64,000 bases of DNA from Fusibacter bizertensis (GCF_029914245.1 NZ_JARYZI010000002.1:186001-250000), one strand, 5' to 3'; shown: positions 8,680 to 17,330, counted from the first letter of the stretch. Numbers and translations are program-made. Notes: generated from the sequence alone by a model not told the origin.

Positions 8680-9969
8680 CTACATTAAGCCAAAAGTTTT
8701 TGGCAAGAATAAAACAATTTCAGGTACAAATGTTATCAACAATAAAATTGCTAACATCGCAATTATTGGCCACATGATCTCTTTCATTACCGCTTTCAGC
8801 GAAGTGCCTGAAATACCTGCGGTGATAAATAAGAGCATCCCAAAAGGTGGCGTTGATAGACCAATCATCATGTTCAAAGTAACTACTAAGCCGAAATGAA
8901 CCAAGTCAATTCCAAATGCCTTGGCAACTGGAATCATAATAGGTACAAAAACAAGTTGAATGGTTGAAGTGTCAATGAACATACCTAAGATCAGTATTAT
9001 CACATTAACAACAATTAAAAATACATATTTATTATCCGTTAAACTTAAAACCAATGTTCCTAGCTCTGATGCAACCTGCTCTCTAGCTACGATATATGAA
9101 ATTACAGCAGCTGCACCAACCATCAAACTTACTGAACCAGTGTCCTTGATGGTATCTTTTATGATGTCGAGCAATCCTTTTAAGTTCATTGCTTTATAAG
9201 CTAAAATAGCTACTAAAATCGCATAAATAGCAGCAATGGCCCCTGCTTCTGTTGGTGTTACAACTCCTGTATAGATTCCCATCAACAAAATAATTGGTGT
9301 TAAAAGTGCAGGCATTGCCTGAAGTGTAAAGGTCAAAAATGCTCTCATTGGTACTTTTTCTTCTCTAGGATAGTTTCTCACTTTAGAAACTACGCTTACA
9401 TAGATCATTAACCCCAGACATATTAAAAGTGCTGGCACCATTCCACCAAGAAACAGAGCTCCTACTGAAGCCCCTGACAGCATGGCATACATAACTAGGG
9501 GAATACTTGGTGGAAAAATTGGGCCTACAGTAGCTGATGCGGCTGTTATCGCACATGAAAAAGAATCGTCATAACCAGCTTTTTTCATGGCATCAATTTC
9601 CATTTTTCCAAGTCCAGATGCATCTGCAATTGCAGATCCTGTCATACCTGAAAAGATAAGTGAAGCGATGACATTAACATGTCCAAGCGCGCCTCTTCTT
9701 CCGCCAGCAAGGCCTGTTGCAAATTTAAAGATCATTTCTGTTACTTTACCTGAGTTCATAACATTTGCTGTAAAGATAAATAAAGGAACAGCTATAATAA
9801 CATAGTTAGAGTAATATGTGTTCATAATGTGATTGGCAACTGAGCCTAAATCTGTACCTGTAAAAATAAAATAGAATGTTCCAGCTGCAATCATACCAAG
9901 TGAAATTGGCATTCTTAATAAAAATATTAAAACAAAAACAACAAGTGTTACAATCATCGCCAAACTCAT
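8680..9969 (-). CDS. dctM: TRAP transporter large membrane subunit DctM
   Basis: 429 residues with about 12 hydrophobic segments. Family markers include NSGKVTEMIFKFATGLAGGRRGALGHVNVIASLIFSGMTGSA and FPPSIPLVMY. It forms the ion-coupled translocation pathway of a tripartite ATP-independent periplasmic transporter that imports a carboxylate, driven by a sodium or proton gradient. It overlaps dctQ by four bases (ATGA) and precedes the dapA-like gene by 18 bases, which ties transport to that enzyme. Substrate must be inferred from context: sugar acid most likely. Confidence 0.93.
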   Translation of the reverse strand: MSLAMIVTLVVFVLIFLLRMPISLGMIAAGTFYFIFTGTDLGSVANHIMNTYYSNYVIIAVPLFIFTANVMNSGKVTEMIFKFATGLAGGRRGALGHVNVIASLIFSGMTGSAIADASGLGKMEIDAMKKAGYDDSFSCAITAASATVGPIFPPSIPLVMYAMLSGASVGALFLGGMVPALLICLGLMIYVSVVSKVRNYPREEKVPMRAFLTFTLQAMPALLTPIILLMGIYTGVVTPTEAGAIAAIYAILVAILAYKAMNLKGLLDIIKDTIKDTGSVSLMVGAAAVISYIVAREQVASELGTLVLSLTDNKYVFLIVVNVIILILGMFIDTSTIQLVFVPIMIPVAKAFGIDLVHFGLVVTLNMMIGLSTPPFGMLLFITAGISGTSLKAVMKEIMWPIIAMLAILLLITFVPEIVLFLPKTFGLM

Positions 9970-10484
9970 ATCTGTTCACCACTTTCTAAAGACTGCTTCG
10001 TTTTACCACGGATTGTACAAAAGTCTTCGTAAATCTCAACTGCTGTATACCCTATCATCGAAAATACAAAGTAGATAAAGGCAGAAAAAATCCAGCTCAG
10101 TTTGATTTTGAACACAGAAGTTGATTGGAAATCCATAAATTTAACATATTCAAAAGATGGGACAATAAGTGCTACAAATGCGAATAATATAATTAGATTT
10201 CCTAACATTCTAATAAAAGCAGCCTTCTTAGGGCTTAACATATCGTAGATCAGTGTAAATTTTACATGCGACCTAGAACGCATTGCATAGCATGCGCCTA
10301 AAATTACAGTCCATGAAAAACCAATAACCGTTACTTCATACGCCCAAGTTAATGGGAATTTAAAGATATAACGTGCAATAATTTGTATAATGAAGGTTAG
10401 AAACATCACTATAAATGCGAACAAAGGTAGATAAATCTCAAAAAAATCGCGAATGATGTAAAAACTTCTCTTAATCTTATTCAC
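9966..10484 (-). CDS. dctQ: TRAP transporter small membrane subunit DctQ
   Basis: 172 residues with four hydrophobic helices and the conserved family region TWAYEVTVIGFSWTVILGACYAMRSRSHVKFTL. It pairs with DctM in the membrane. The ATG at 10484 follows GGAGGGACCTT. A long hairpin separates it from dctP, which probably lowers expression of the membrane subunits relative to the binding protein. Confidence 0.92.
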   Translation of the reverse strand: MNKIKRSFYIIRDFFEIYLPLFAFIVMFLTFIIQIIARYIFKFPLTWAYEVTVIGFSWTVILGACYAMRSRSHVKFTLIYDMLSPKKAAFIRMLGNLIILFAFVALIVPSFEYVKFMDFQSTSVFKIKLSWIFSAFIYFVFSMIGYTAVEIYEDFCTIRGKTKQSLESGEQI

Positions 10485-10530
10485 AAGGTCCCTCCAAATG
10501 CTGTATAATTAGAGTTTAAGATGGGACTTA

Positions 10531-10589
10531 AGACCACAAGTTAGCCGTACTGAAATATTGGGGAATATTTAAGGCTAAGTTTGTGATCT
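10531..10589 (-). promoter_or_regulatory. Intercistronic hairpin between dctP and dctQ
   Basis: Outer arms AGACCACAAGTTAGCC (10531-10546) and GGCTAAGTTTGTGATCT (10573-10589) pair with G-U pairs and one bulge. A perfect inner stem AAATATT-GGGG-AATATTT (10553-10570) sits in the loop. There is no T run, so it looks like an mRNA-stabilising or processing element that protects the dctP message rather than a terminator. Confidence 0.7.
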
Positions 10590-10606
10590 TGAGTCTCTCT
10601 TCAGGT

Positions 10607-11662
10607 TTATTTACCTAATTCTTGTACTTTATCAAACAAGTCCATATCCCAAGTAGCAGTCATGTCTTTGTTCTCAAGGTATTTAGCTAGTACTTCTTCA
10701 CTAAATGCATCGATATCAGCATAATATACGTTTAAGCCTTCTTCTTTGAAAAACTCAATAAGTTCAGCTTCTCTTGAAAGGTTTAAGTCATCACATAGTG
10801 CTCTCGCTTCTTCCATTGCATCAAGTACGATTTGTTTTTGGTTGTCGCTAAGCGATTGCCATTTTGCTTCATTAATTGTTGGCCATACACTATCTACAAG
10901 GTGATTGGTAATAGAGATAGATTTTGTTACTTCATAAAACTTAGCACTTTGAACAGTTGGCAATGGATTATCTTGACCATCTACTGTTCCCGTTTGAAGT
11001 GCCATGTAAAGCTCAGAGAAAGCGATTGGAGTTGGATTTGCACCTAGTGCTTTTCCAAGGAATAACCAAGCATCCGAGTTTGGCATTCTAAGGTTTATGC
11101 CGTTGAGATCAGATGGCACTTTAATTTCTTTATCTTTAACTAAGTTGATTTGTCTTGTTCCAAGATAAAATGCTTTTAGCGGTCTTACACCTTGTTCATC
11201 AACTACTTTATTAAATACTTCTTGTCCAACTTCACCATTAAGCGCAGCTGTCATATGGTCATAACTTTTGAACATATAACCAGCACTGAACATAGAAATC
11301 CAAGGTGAACTCTCTGAAAGCCAAGATGCAGACATATATACGATATCTGCTTGTCCAGATTTTACAGCTGCAAGTTCTTGGTCTTGTTTAAACAAAGAAC
11401 CTGAATGGAATGTGTCTACTTTAATTGAACCATTTGATTTTGCTTCAGCTACTTCTTTAAACTTCATCATAGCTTCATAATGTGCATCTCCAGGAACAGC
11501 GTTCACTGAAAATATCAATGTTACGTCTTTGTCTGCAGGACCTGCTGTAGAACCTTCAGAACTTGATGCTTCTGTTGTCTCTGTCGCTTTCGGTTCGCTA
11601 GTACATGCTGCCATAGCGAAAACCATAACGATTGCTAACAATAATGCTAACCACTTTCTCAT
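10607..11662 (-). CDS. dctP: TRAP transporter solute-binding lipoprotein DctP
   Basis: 351 residues. The start is the ATG at 11662 with GGGAGG upstream. The signal peptide ends in a lipobox (AMAAC), so the protein is a lipoprotein anchored outside the membrane, as expected in a Gram-positive. The mature part has the DctP-family fold: LIFSVNAVPGDAHYEAMMKFKEVAE at the start, then LYMALQTGTVDGQDNPLPTV, which belongs to the family ligand region. The conserved Arg that binds the substrate carboxylate in this family probably lies in GINLRMPNSDAW. The ligand is a carboxylate, inferred from context to be a sugar acid. Confidence 0.92.
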   Translation of the reverse strand: MRKWLALLLAIVMVFAMAACTSEPKATETTEASSSEGSTAGPADKDVTLIFSVNAVPGDAHYEAMMKFKEVAEAKSNGSIKVDTFHSGSLFKQDQELAAVKSGQADIVYMSASWLSESSPWISMFSAGYMFKSYDHMTAALNGEVGQEVFNKVVDEQGVRPLKAFYLGTRQINLVKDKEIKVPSDLNGINLRMPNSDAWLFLGKALGANPTPIAFSELYMALQTGTVDGQDNPLPTVQSAKFYEVTKSISITNHLVDSVWPTINEAKWQSLSDNQKQIVLDAMEEARALCDDLNLSREAELIEFFKEEGLNVYYADIDAFSEEVLAKYLENKDMTATWDMDLFDKVQELGK

Positions 11663-11708
11663 TTTTTTCCTCCCATAATCTTTCATTCTATGTTGACTGG
11701 CTTACCAG

Positions 11709-12473
11709 TTACAACCTTCTCTTAATCTCATAAGCCGCATCTATGAGGATGCTTGCATAACGGTGTACCTTTTCATCATCAAAATTGTGCGATGCACCCG
11801 AGATACTTAGTGCTCCAATAAGGTTTTGACTTCTACCAAATATAGGCACCCCTACACATCTAACATCAGGCTCATGCTCAACGTTATCTAACGCATATCC
11901 TCGCTCTTTTGAAATCATGATTTCTTTCATAATCTCGTCATCATCAATCAATGTAAACGGGGTGAATTTTTCTTTCTCTATATCTAGACATGCTCTAATC
12001 TCAACTTCACTCATTGTACTCATCATCGCCTTTCCTAGCGAAGTACAGTACATAGGTGCTTTCTCTCCCATAATAGAGCGAATCGGATAGTTGTGGTCAT
12101 AAGTTTGAGGATATGCATTGAACATATAAAGAACGTGAGTACCATGAGGCACACCAAAATACATCATCTCTCCTAGTTCGTCAGTCAGCCTTTTTAACAC
12201 TTGATACACCACATCTTGGTAGTTAAGTTGACTTGTCACTACATATGAAAATTCAAGCATTTTATTGGTTAAGTGATATTTTGAATTAAGAGGGTTTTTC
12301 TCAACATAACCCGCAAACTCTAAAGTTGATATTAAATTATGTACATTGCTTTTATAAAGTCCCAGTGCATTACCAATTTCTGTGATCCCTAGTTCTGGTG
12401 TTTTTGAAGTAAAGCATTCTAAAACTTTTAAAGTTTTATAAAGGGATTTAACCTTAATGTCATCTTGATTCAT
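11709..12473 (-). CDS. IclR-family transcriptional regulator
   Basis: 254 residues. The N-terminal winged helix covers about 8-70 (SLYKTLKVLECF..ELGITEIGNALGLYKSNVHNLISTLEFAGYVEKN), and the effector-binding domain follows, with CTSLGKAMMSTMSE, ERGYALDNVEHEPDVRCVGVPIF and GALSISG. It is the first gene of the TRAP/sugar-acid operon and probably responds to the substrate or an intermediate. GTTCT/AGAAC half-sites between its promoter and its start codon point to autoregulation of the whole operon. The start is the ATG at 12473, behind AAGGAGG. Confidence 0.92.
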   Translation of the reverse strand: MNQDDIKVKSLYKTLKVLECFTSKTPELGITEIGNALGLYKSNVHNLISTLEFAGYVEKNPLNSKYHLTNKMLEFSYVVTSQLNYQDVVYQVLKRLTDELGEMMYFGVPHGTHVLYMFNAYPQTYDHNYPIRSIMGEKAPMYCTSLGKAMMSTMSEVEIRACLDIEKEKFTPFTLIDDDEIMKEIMISKERGYALDNVEHEPDVRCVGVPIFGRSQNLIGALSISGASHNFDDEKVHRYASILIDAAYEIKRRL

Positions 12474-12498
12474 AAAAACCTCCTTTTCAGATATTGCC

Positions 12499-12523
12499 GT
12501 TCTAAAATAGAGAACAACGTTCT
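12499..12523. promoter_or_regulatory. Predicted IclR operator
   Basis: Three alternating half-sites, GTTCT-N7-AGAAC-N3-GTTCT, located just downstream of the predicted transcription start of the iclR operon. This position would let a bound regulator block elongation. Confidence 0.5.
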
Positions 12524-12543
12524 TTATTTCGCTATTTGTTTAC

Positions 12544-12572
12544 ATTATAAAATATTGCTATGTTGAAGTCAA
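12544..12572 (-). promoter_or_regulatory. Sigma-A promoter of the iclR-TRAP operon
   Basis: On the minus strand: TTGACT (12572-12567), 17-base spacer, perfect TATAAT (12549-12544). Transcription should start near 12537. Confidence 0.65.
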
Positions 12573-12710
12573 TTAAGTTTTTTGAATTTTTTGTAGATAC
12601 TCAATTTAATATAGCAGTATGATTTATTTTTTAGACAGATTTCAAATTATGTGTAATCCGACGTTAAATTTGTTAAAATAGAAGTAGCCTGCACACGAAA
12701 GGATGGTCCT

Positions 12711-13382
12711 ATGTATAAAATTCTAATCGTTGAAGATGATCCAACTATTTCTAAAGCTTTACAAACGCTGTTAGAAAATTGGGATTACGAAGTATTATGC
12801 TGTAAGAATTTCAAAGATATCATGTCTGATTTTATAAGTTTTGAGCCACATCTCGTGCTATTAGATATCTCATTACCCTATTATAATGGCTATCATTGGT
12901 GTGCTACTATTCGTGCAGTTTCTAAAGTCCCTATATTGTTTATCTCCTCTGCATCTGATAACCTCAATATTGTGATGGCTATGAATATGGGCGCAGATGA
13001 TTTTATCTCAAAACCTTTTGATTTTACAGTTCTTGTAGCAAAGATTCAAGCAGTTCTTAGAAGGGCTTACTCTTTTACTGGACAAACAAGAGCGATTGAA
13101 CATACAGGCGTGATTCTCAACTTAAATGACACTACAGTGAGTTACAAAGATCAAAAGATCGAACTGACTAAAAATGACTTTAGAATCTTGCAGATGCTGA
13201 TGGAGAATGCGGGAAAAGTGGTATCGAGAAATGACTTAATGACGCGTTTATGGGAAAGTGACGAATTTGTCGATGATAATACCCTCACTGTTAATGTGAC
13301 ACGACTTCGTAAGAAACTCGAAGAAATCGAATTATACGATTGGATTGGTACAAAGAAAGGAATGGGCTATTGGATTGAATAA
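12711..13382 (+). CDS. bceR: OmpR-family response regulator, BceR type
   Basis: 223 residues. The receiver domain has Asp8/Asp9 (IVEDD), the phospho-acceptor Asp52 (LLDISLP) and the conserved Lys in ISKPFD. The C-terminal winged helix is intact (ELTKNDFRILQMLMENAGKVVSRNDLMTRLW, then RLRKKLEE). With its kinase and the downstream ABC genes it forms a peptide-antibiotic sensing and detoxification module. A typical BceR box lies before the ABC genes. The start has AAAGGA upstream, and transcription diverges from iclR. Confidence 0.9.
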   Translation: MYKILIVEDDPTISKALQTLLENWDYEVLCCKNFKDIMSDFISFEPHLVLLDISLPYYNGYHWCATIRAVSKVPILFISSASDNLNIVMAMNMGADDFISKPFDFTVLVAKIQAVLRRAYSFTGQTRAIEHTGVILNLNDTTVSYKDQKIELTKNDFRILQMLMENAGKVVSRNDLMTRLWESDEFVDDNTLTVNVTRLRKKLEEIELYDWIGTKKGMGYWIE

Positions 13383-14376
13383 TTTTATAATTCTTCTGGC
13401 ATATCTTAGAAGGCATATTAAATTTGGGCTTCTCTATATTTTATATGCACTCATTTTCGTAATTGTATTTTACTTATACGGCATTCCGGTAGAAGTTGTA
13501 GCATATGCTTTCTTACTGTCCTTTTTCTTCACTATGATTTTTTTCTTTTATGGCTTCACAAAGTATTGTAAAACACATAATCAGTTGACTGAAATGTCTA
13601 ATCATATCACGCTCTCACTACAAGACTTACCCGAACCAAAGGATTTGCTGATTGCCGATTATCAAAAACATATCAGAGATTTGTTTGACGCCTACCATCG
13701 ACTTGAAACAGAATCGGATTATAAGCGCATGGCTATGGTTGATTATTATACGCTTTGGGTTCATCAAATTAAGACGCCTATCTCTGCACTTTATTTGATC
13801 ATCGAAAGCGATCCAAACGAACGTAACCTTACCATAAAGTCTGAACTTTTTAAAATAGAACAATATGTCGAGATGGTACTTCATTATCTAAGGCTAGAAA
13901 GCGAAAGCTCCGATTTACAAATCGAAAACCTTTCACTAGAAAAACTAGTTAAGAGCTCCCTTAGAAAATACAGGACTCTCTTTATTGAAAAAGGAATCAA
14001 ATTAAATCTCGCTCCCATTGAATATAGTCTTCTTACAGATGAAAAATGGTTTTGTTTTGCTTTTGAACAAATTCTATCCAACGCACTTAAGTATACTCAT
14101 GCTGGAGAAATCAACATCTCGCTCCTTCAAAGTCCAGCACGATTGGTTATAAAAGATACTGGAATCGGCATACAGGCAGAGGACTTACCTAGGATATTTG
14201 ACAAAGGATTTACTGGTTTTAATGGTAGAATGGATAAAAAATCTACTGGAATTGGCCTCTATCTTTGTAAAAGCGCACTAAAAAAACTCTCGCATCAAAT
14301 AGAAGTTACTTCTGAAATTGGTGTAGGTACAACGGTTTCAATCCATATCGAACGCGATCCTATCGTCATAGAGTAA
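13375..14376 (+). CDS. bceS: Intramembrane-sensing histidine kinase, BceS type
   Basis: About 333 residues. Two close N-terminal membrane helices have almost no outside loop, the hallmark of BceS-like kinases that take their signal from the partner transporter. The phospho-acceptor His is in WVHQIKTPISAL (about residue 130). The ATPase domain has NALKYT, KDTGIGIQAEDLPRIFDKGFTG and GIGLYLCKSA. No ATG fits, so I chose the TTG at 13375, overlapping the bceR stop by eight bases; a TTG at 13345 is the alternative. It probably phosphorylates the upstream regulator when BceAB meets its peptide. Confidence 0.88.
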   Translation: MNNFIILLAYLRRHIKFGLLYILYALIFVIVFYLYGIPVEVVAYAFLLSFFFTMIFFFYGFTKYCKTHNQLTEMSNHITLSLQDLPEPKDLLIADYQKHIRDLFDAYHRLETESDYKRMAMVDYYTLWVHQIKTPISALYLIIESDPNERNLTIKSELFKIEQYVEMVLHYLRLESESSDLQIENLSLEKLVKSSLRKYRTLFIEKGIKLNLAPIEYSLLTDEKWFCFAFEQILSNALKYTHAGEINISLLQSPARLVIKDTGIGIQAEDLPRIFDKGFTGFNGRMDKKSTGIGLYLCKSALKKLSHQIEVTSEIGVGTTVSIHIERDPIVIE

Positions 14377-14396
14377 CTTACAAAAGTGTAAGGTTA
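14374..14396. promoter_or_regulatory. Predicted BceR binding box for the bceAB promoter
   Basis: TTACA-AAAG-TGTAA (14378-14391) exactly fits the BceR-type consensus TNACA-N4-TGTAA. The symmetry extends outward (TAAC before, GGTTA after). It lies about 70 bases upstream of the start point expected from the TATAAT at 14445. Confidence 0.7.
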
Positions 14397-14400
14397 TAGG

Positions 14401-14442
14401 GAGAAATGTAAGCCAGACTTATGGTTTAGCATTTCTCTTTTT
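14401..14442 (+). terminator. Terminator/attenuator after bceS
   Basis: Stem GAGAAATG (14401-14408) / CATTTCTC (14430-14437) with further pairing inside (GCCA/TGGT), followed by TTTTT. It separates bceRS from bceAB. Confidence 0.7.
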
Positions 14443-14444
14443 CA

Positions 14445-14486
14445 TATAATTAATACATAAGACCGGTGCTAAAACTACTGAGCACC
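14445..14486 (+). promoter_or_regulatory. bceAB promoter -10 box and leader hairpin
   Basis: A perfect TATAAT at 14445-14450 has no good -35 box 17 bases upstream, as expected for an activated promoter. The leader then holds a perfect hairpin GGTGCT (14465-14470) / AGCACC (14481-14486) just before the bceA ribosome site. Confidence 0.55.
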
Positions 14487-14502
14487 AAATAAGGAGGATT
14501 CA

Positions 14503-15270
14503 ATGTCATTAATGGAAATCAATAACTTAAAAAAAGTGTATACCACTAGGTTTGGTGGAAATCAAGTTGTAGCACTTTCAAACGTCACTTTCTCAATTGA
14601 AGTCGGTGAATATGTAGCAATTATGGGGGAATCTGGTTCTGGAAAAACAACACTTCTAAATATACTCGCATCTTTAGATAAACCAACTAGTGGAGAAATT
14701 CTACTCAATGGCAACTCTTTTTCAAGTATAAAAGATGGTAAACTCTCTGCTTTCAGACGAGATCATCTAGGATTTGTTTTTCAAGATTTTAATTTATTGG
14801 ATAATTTCAACCTACAGGACAATATATTTTTACCACTGGTACTTGCAGGTACTCCATATCGTGAGATGGAAAAAAGACTAAAGCCAATAGCGAAGAAGCT
14901 TGAAATAGAAGATTTATTACACAAGTTTCCTTATGAAGTCTCGGGTGGCCAAAAACAACGCGCTGCAGTTGCAAGAGCGCTTATTACAAACCCTGAGCTT
15001 ATACTAGCAGACGAACCCACTGGTGCGCTTGATTCTAAGTCCACAGATCATCTATTAAGTCTGTTTTCAGAAATCAACAATGAAGGACAAACTGTTCTTA
15101 TGGTTACACATAGTGTGAAGGCCGCTAGTCATGCAAAACGTGTGCTCTTTATAAAAGACGGTGAAGTATTTCATCAAATCTATAAAGGAAGTATGACAAA
15201 TGAATTGATGTATCAAAAAATTACGGATACTTTAACTTTACTTGCGACAGGAGGAAAACGCATTGACTAA
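14503..15270 (+). CDS. bceA: ABC transporter ATPase, BceA type
   Basis: 255 residues. All ATPase motifs are present: Walker A GESGSGKTT, the Q-loop in FVFQDFNLLD, signature VSGGQKQRAAVARAL, Walker B LILADEPTGALDS and the H-loop MVTHS. This is the MacB/LolD-like class that pairs with BceB permeases and frees lipid II-cycle intermediates from peptide antibiotics such as bacitracin or lantibiotics. It has a strong AAGGAGG ribosome site, overlaps bceB by eight bases and is under the predicted BceR box. Confidence 0.93.
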   Translation: MSLMEINNLKKVYTTRFGGNQVVALSNVTFSIEVGEYVAIMGESGSGKTTLLNILASLDKPTSGEILLNGNSFSSIKDGKLSAFRRDHLGFVFQDFNLLDNFNLQDNIFLPLVLAGTPYREMEKRLKPIAKKLEIEDLLHKFPYEVSGGQKQRAAVARALITNPELILADEPTGALDSKSTDHLLSLFSEINNEGQTVLMVTHSVKAASHAKRVLFIKDGEVFHQIYKGSMTNELMYQKITDTLTLLATGGKRID

Positions 15271-17230
15271 ATCATTTTACCTCAAGCTTGCATTCTCCAA
15301 CGTCCGAAAAAACGCACGTTTGTTTGCACCTTATATTCTGATGAACATAGGCATCATCACAATGTTTTATATCATGCATGCCATTTCAGTTAATGAGGGA
15401 TTAAATACCATGCCCGGTTCAGATTCTCTAAAGTTTATGTTATCTTTCGGAACATATGTAATCGCTATTTTTTCAGCAATTTTTATGTTTTATACCAATA
15501 GTTTCTTAATTAAACGTCGAAAGAAAGAAATTGGACTTTACAATATTTTAGGAATGGGAAAAAGACATATAGGCATCATGTTGTTATTAGAATCTATGAT
15601 CATCGCTGTAATTTGTATAGGCGTCGGTTTAATTTCCGGTATGGTTCTTAGCAAGCTCATGTATCTAATTTTATTAAAAATTCTCAGTTTTTCTGTAACA
15701 ATGGGTTTCACTGTATCGATCTCGTCAATTACGCTAACCATTTTATTCTTTTCAAGTGTCTTTTTCGTTACTTTGATCTACAATCTAGGTCATATTCATC
15801 TTTCGAACCCCATTCAGTTATTAAAAGGCTCTGCGGTTGGTGAAAAAGAACCTAAAACAAAATGGATTATGACACTTTTAGGACTTGTTGCACTTGGTGC
15901 TGGTTATTTTCTTGCACTCACTGTTGAAGAACCCCTTCAAGCACTTTTGGTTTTCTTCGTTGCAGTTATACTGGTTATGATTGGCACTTATTTCCTCTTT
16001 ATAGCAGGCAGTATCGCAGCGCTAAAATTACTCAAAAAAAACAAGGCGTTTTATTATAAGGCCAACCATTTTACGTCAATTTCAGGTATGATTTACCGCA
16101 TGAAACAAAATGCAGTTGGACTAGCAAATATTTGCATCCTAAGCACTGCAGTACTCGTGACACTATCAACTACAGTTTCTCTATATATTGGCATGGAAGA
16201 TGTGTTAAATATTCAGTTCCCATCCGATGTTTATATTCGTAATTACGACGCTGAAGCAAATGACATTAAGGTCATTAATGATAAAGTTGATCTTCTTGCT
16301 GAAAAAAACAATATCAAAATCACTGATCGATATGGTTTTAAGTATATGTATATCTCAACTTTGAAAAGTGATCATCAACTAAAATACGATATTCAATATG
16401 ATGTGAGCTCCAAAAGAGTAGATATTACCTTCGTTACCGCTTCCGATTATGAACAGCTTTCAGGCGAAAATTTAACACTTGACCCAGATCAAATTGTTCT
16501 ATTTACCAATAGTGAAAATTATGGTTTTGATCAAATTAAACTTGAAGGTCAAACACTTAATATCGTCAACGAGTTAGATCATTTTGGTGGAATAACCAAA
16601 GCATCTCAACCACTTAATACTGAGTACTATTTTATCGTTAAAGATGAAAAAACGATGATCAATTTAGTTGAAACGGCAACTAAAAAATCTGATAGATTAA
16701 TTGACTATCAATTAACCTTCAACAACTCAGGAAACAATGCTGATTTAAGTCGTTTTAATCAAGAACTTATGAGTGATCTTACAAGCAATATCTCTAGTAC
16801 TTCAGTAAGAAGTAAGCTCCTCGCTAAAAGTGATTTCTTCTCAGTTTATGGTGGGTTTTTCTTCATAGGAATTTTCCTTGGTGCCCTATTCTTGATGGCT
16901 ACCGTTATGATTATCTACTACAAACAAATTTCTGAAGGCTATGATGATAAAATAAGATTTGAAATCATGCAGAAAGTTGGGATGAGTATGACCGAAATTA
17001 AGCGTACCATTAAAACACAAATCGTTATGGTATTTTTCCTTCCCCTACTTTTTGCAATAATCCATATCGCTTTTGCTTTTAATGTCATCACTAAACTTTT
17101 GTTCTTGTTCAGTTTTACCAACATACCTTTGTTTATAGTCTGTACATTTGCAACTATTTTAGCTTTCGGACTAATTTACTTGCTTGTATACTTTCTAACA
17201 GCAAGAGCGTATTACCGAATTGTAAAATAG
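15263..17230 (+). CDS. bceB: ABC transporter permease, BceB type
   Basis: 655 residues. About ten membrane helices (FtsX-like domains) with a large extracellular domain near 300-510, between helices VII and VIII, matching BceB. That domain determines peptide specificity in the family; the bound peptide cannot be read from sequence. I chose the TTG at 15263 (MTKSFYLKLAFSNVRKN) because GGAGG lies eight bases upstream. It also acts as the signal sensor for BceS in known systems. Confidence 0.92.
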   Translation: MTKSFYLKLAFSNVRKNARLFAPYILMNIGIITMFYIMHAISVNEGLNTMPGSDSLKFMLSFGTYVIAIFSAIFMFYTNSFLIKRRKKEIGLYNILGMGKRHIGIMLLLESMIIAVICIGVGLISGMVLSKLMYLILLKILSFSVTMGFTVSISSITLTILFFSSVFFVTLIYNLGHIHLSNPIQLLKGSAVGEKEPKTKWIMTLLGLVALGAGYFLALTVEEPLQALLVFFVAVILVMIGTYFLFIAGSIAALKLLKKNKAFYYKANHFTSISGMIYRMKQNAVGLANICILSTAVLVTLSTTVSLYIGMEDVLNIQFPSDVYIRNYDAEANDIKVINDKVDLLAEKNNIKITDRYGFKYMYISTLKSDHQLKYDIQYDVSSKRVDITFVTASDYEQLSGENLTLDPDQIVLFTNSENYGFDQIKLEGQTLNIVNELDHFGGITKASQPLNTEYYFIVKDEKTMINLVETATKKSDRLIDYQLTFNNSGNNADLSRFNQELMSDLTSNISSTSVRSKLLAKSDFFSVYGGFFFIGIFLGALFLMATVMIIYYKQISEGYDDKIRFEIMQKVGMSMTEIKRTIKTQIVMVFFLPLLFAIIHIAFAFNVITKLLFLFSFTNIPLFIVCTFATILAFGLIYLLVYFLTARAYYRIVK

Positions 17231-17235
17231 TGGCT

Positions 17236-17300
17236 ACAAAAAAGCGATATAGTGTGCCAAGTGTATAACTTCCTTTACTAGGCACTCTATATCGCTTTAT
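17236..17300. terminator. Bidirectional terminator between bceB and the converging gene
   Basis: 18-base arms, AAAGCGATATAGTGTGCC (17241-17258) and GGCACTCTATATCGCTTT (17281-17298), pair with one mismatch. The minus-strand side has a run of T; the plus side has a weaker T-rich tail. Confidence 0.85.
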
Positions 17301-17330
17301 CTTATCTCAAAAATTCATAGCGCAACATCA

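Noticed and set aside
5805-12473. Sialic acid (nan) operon
   Set aside because: TRAP plus DapA-like genes suggested it, but nanE, nanK, nagA and nagB are absent, and fucU plus KdsD-like genes do not fit that pathway.
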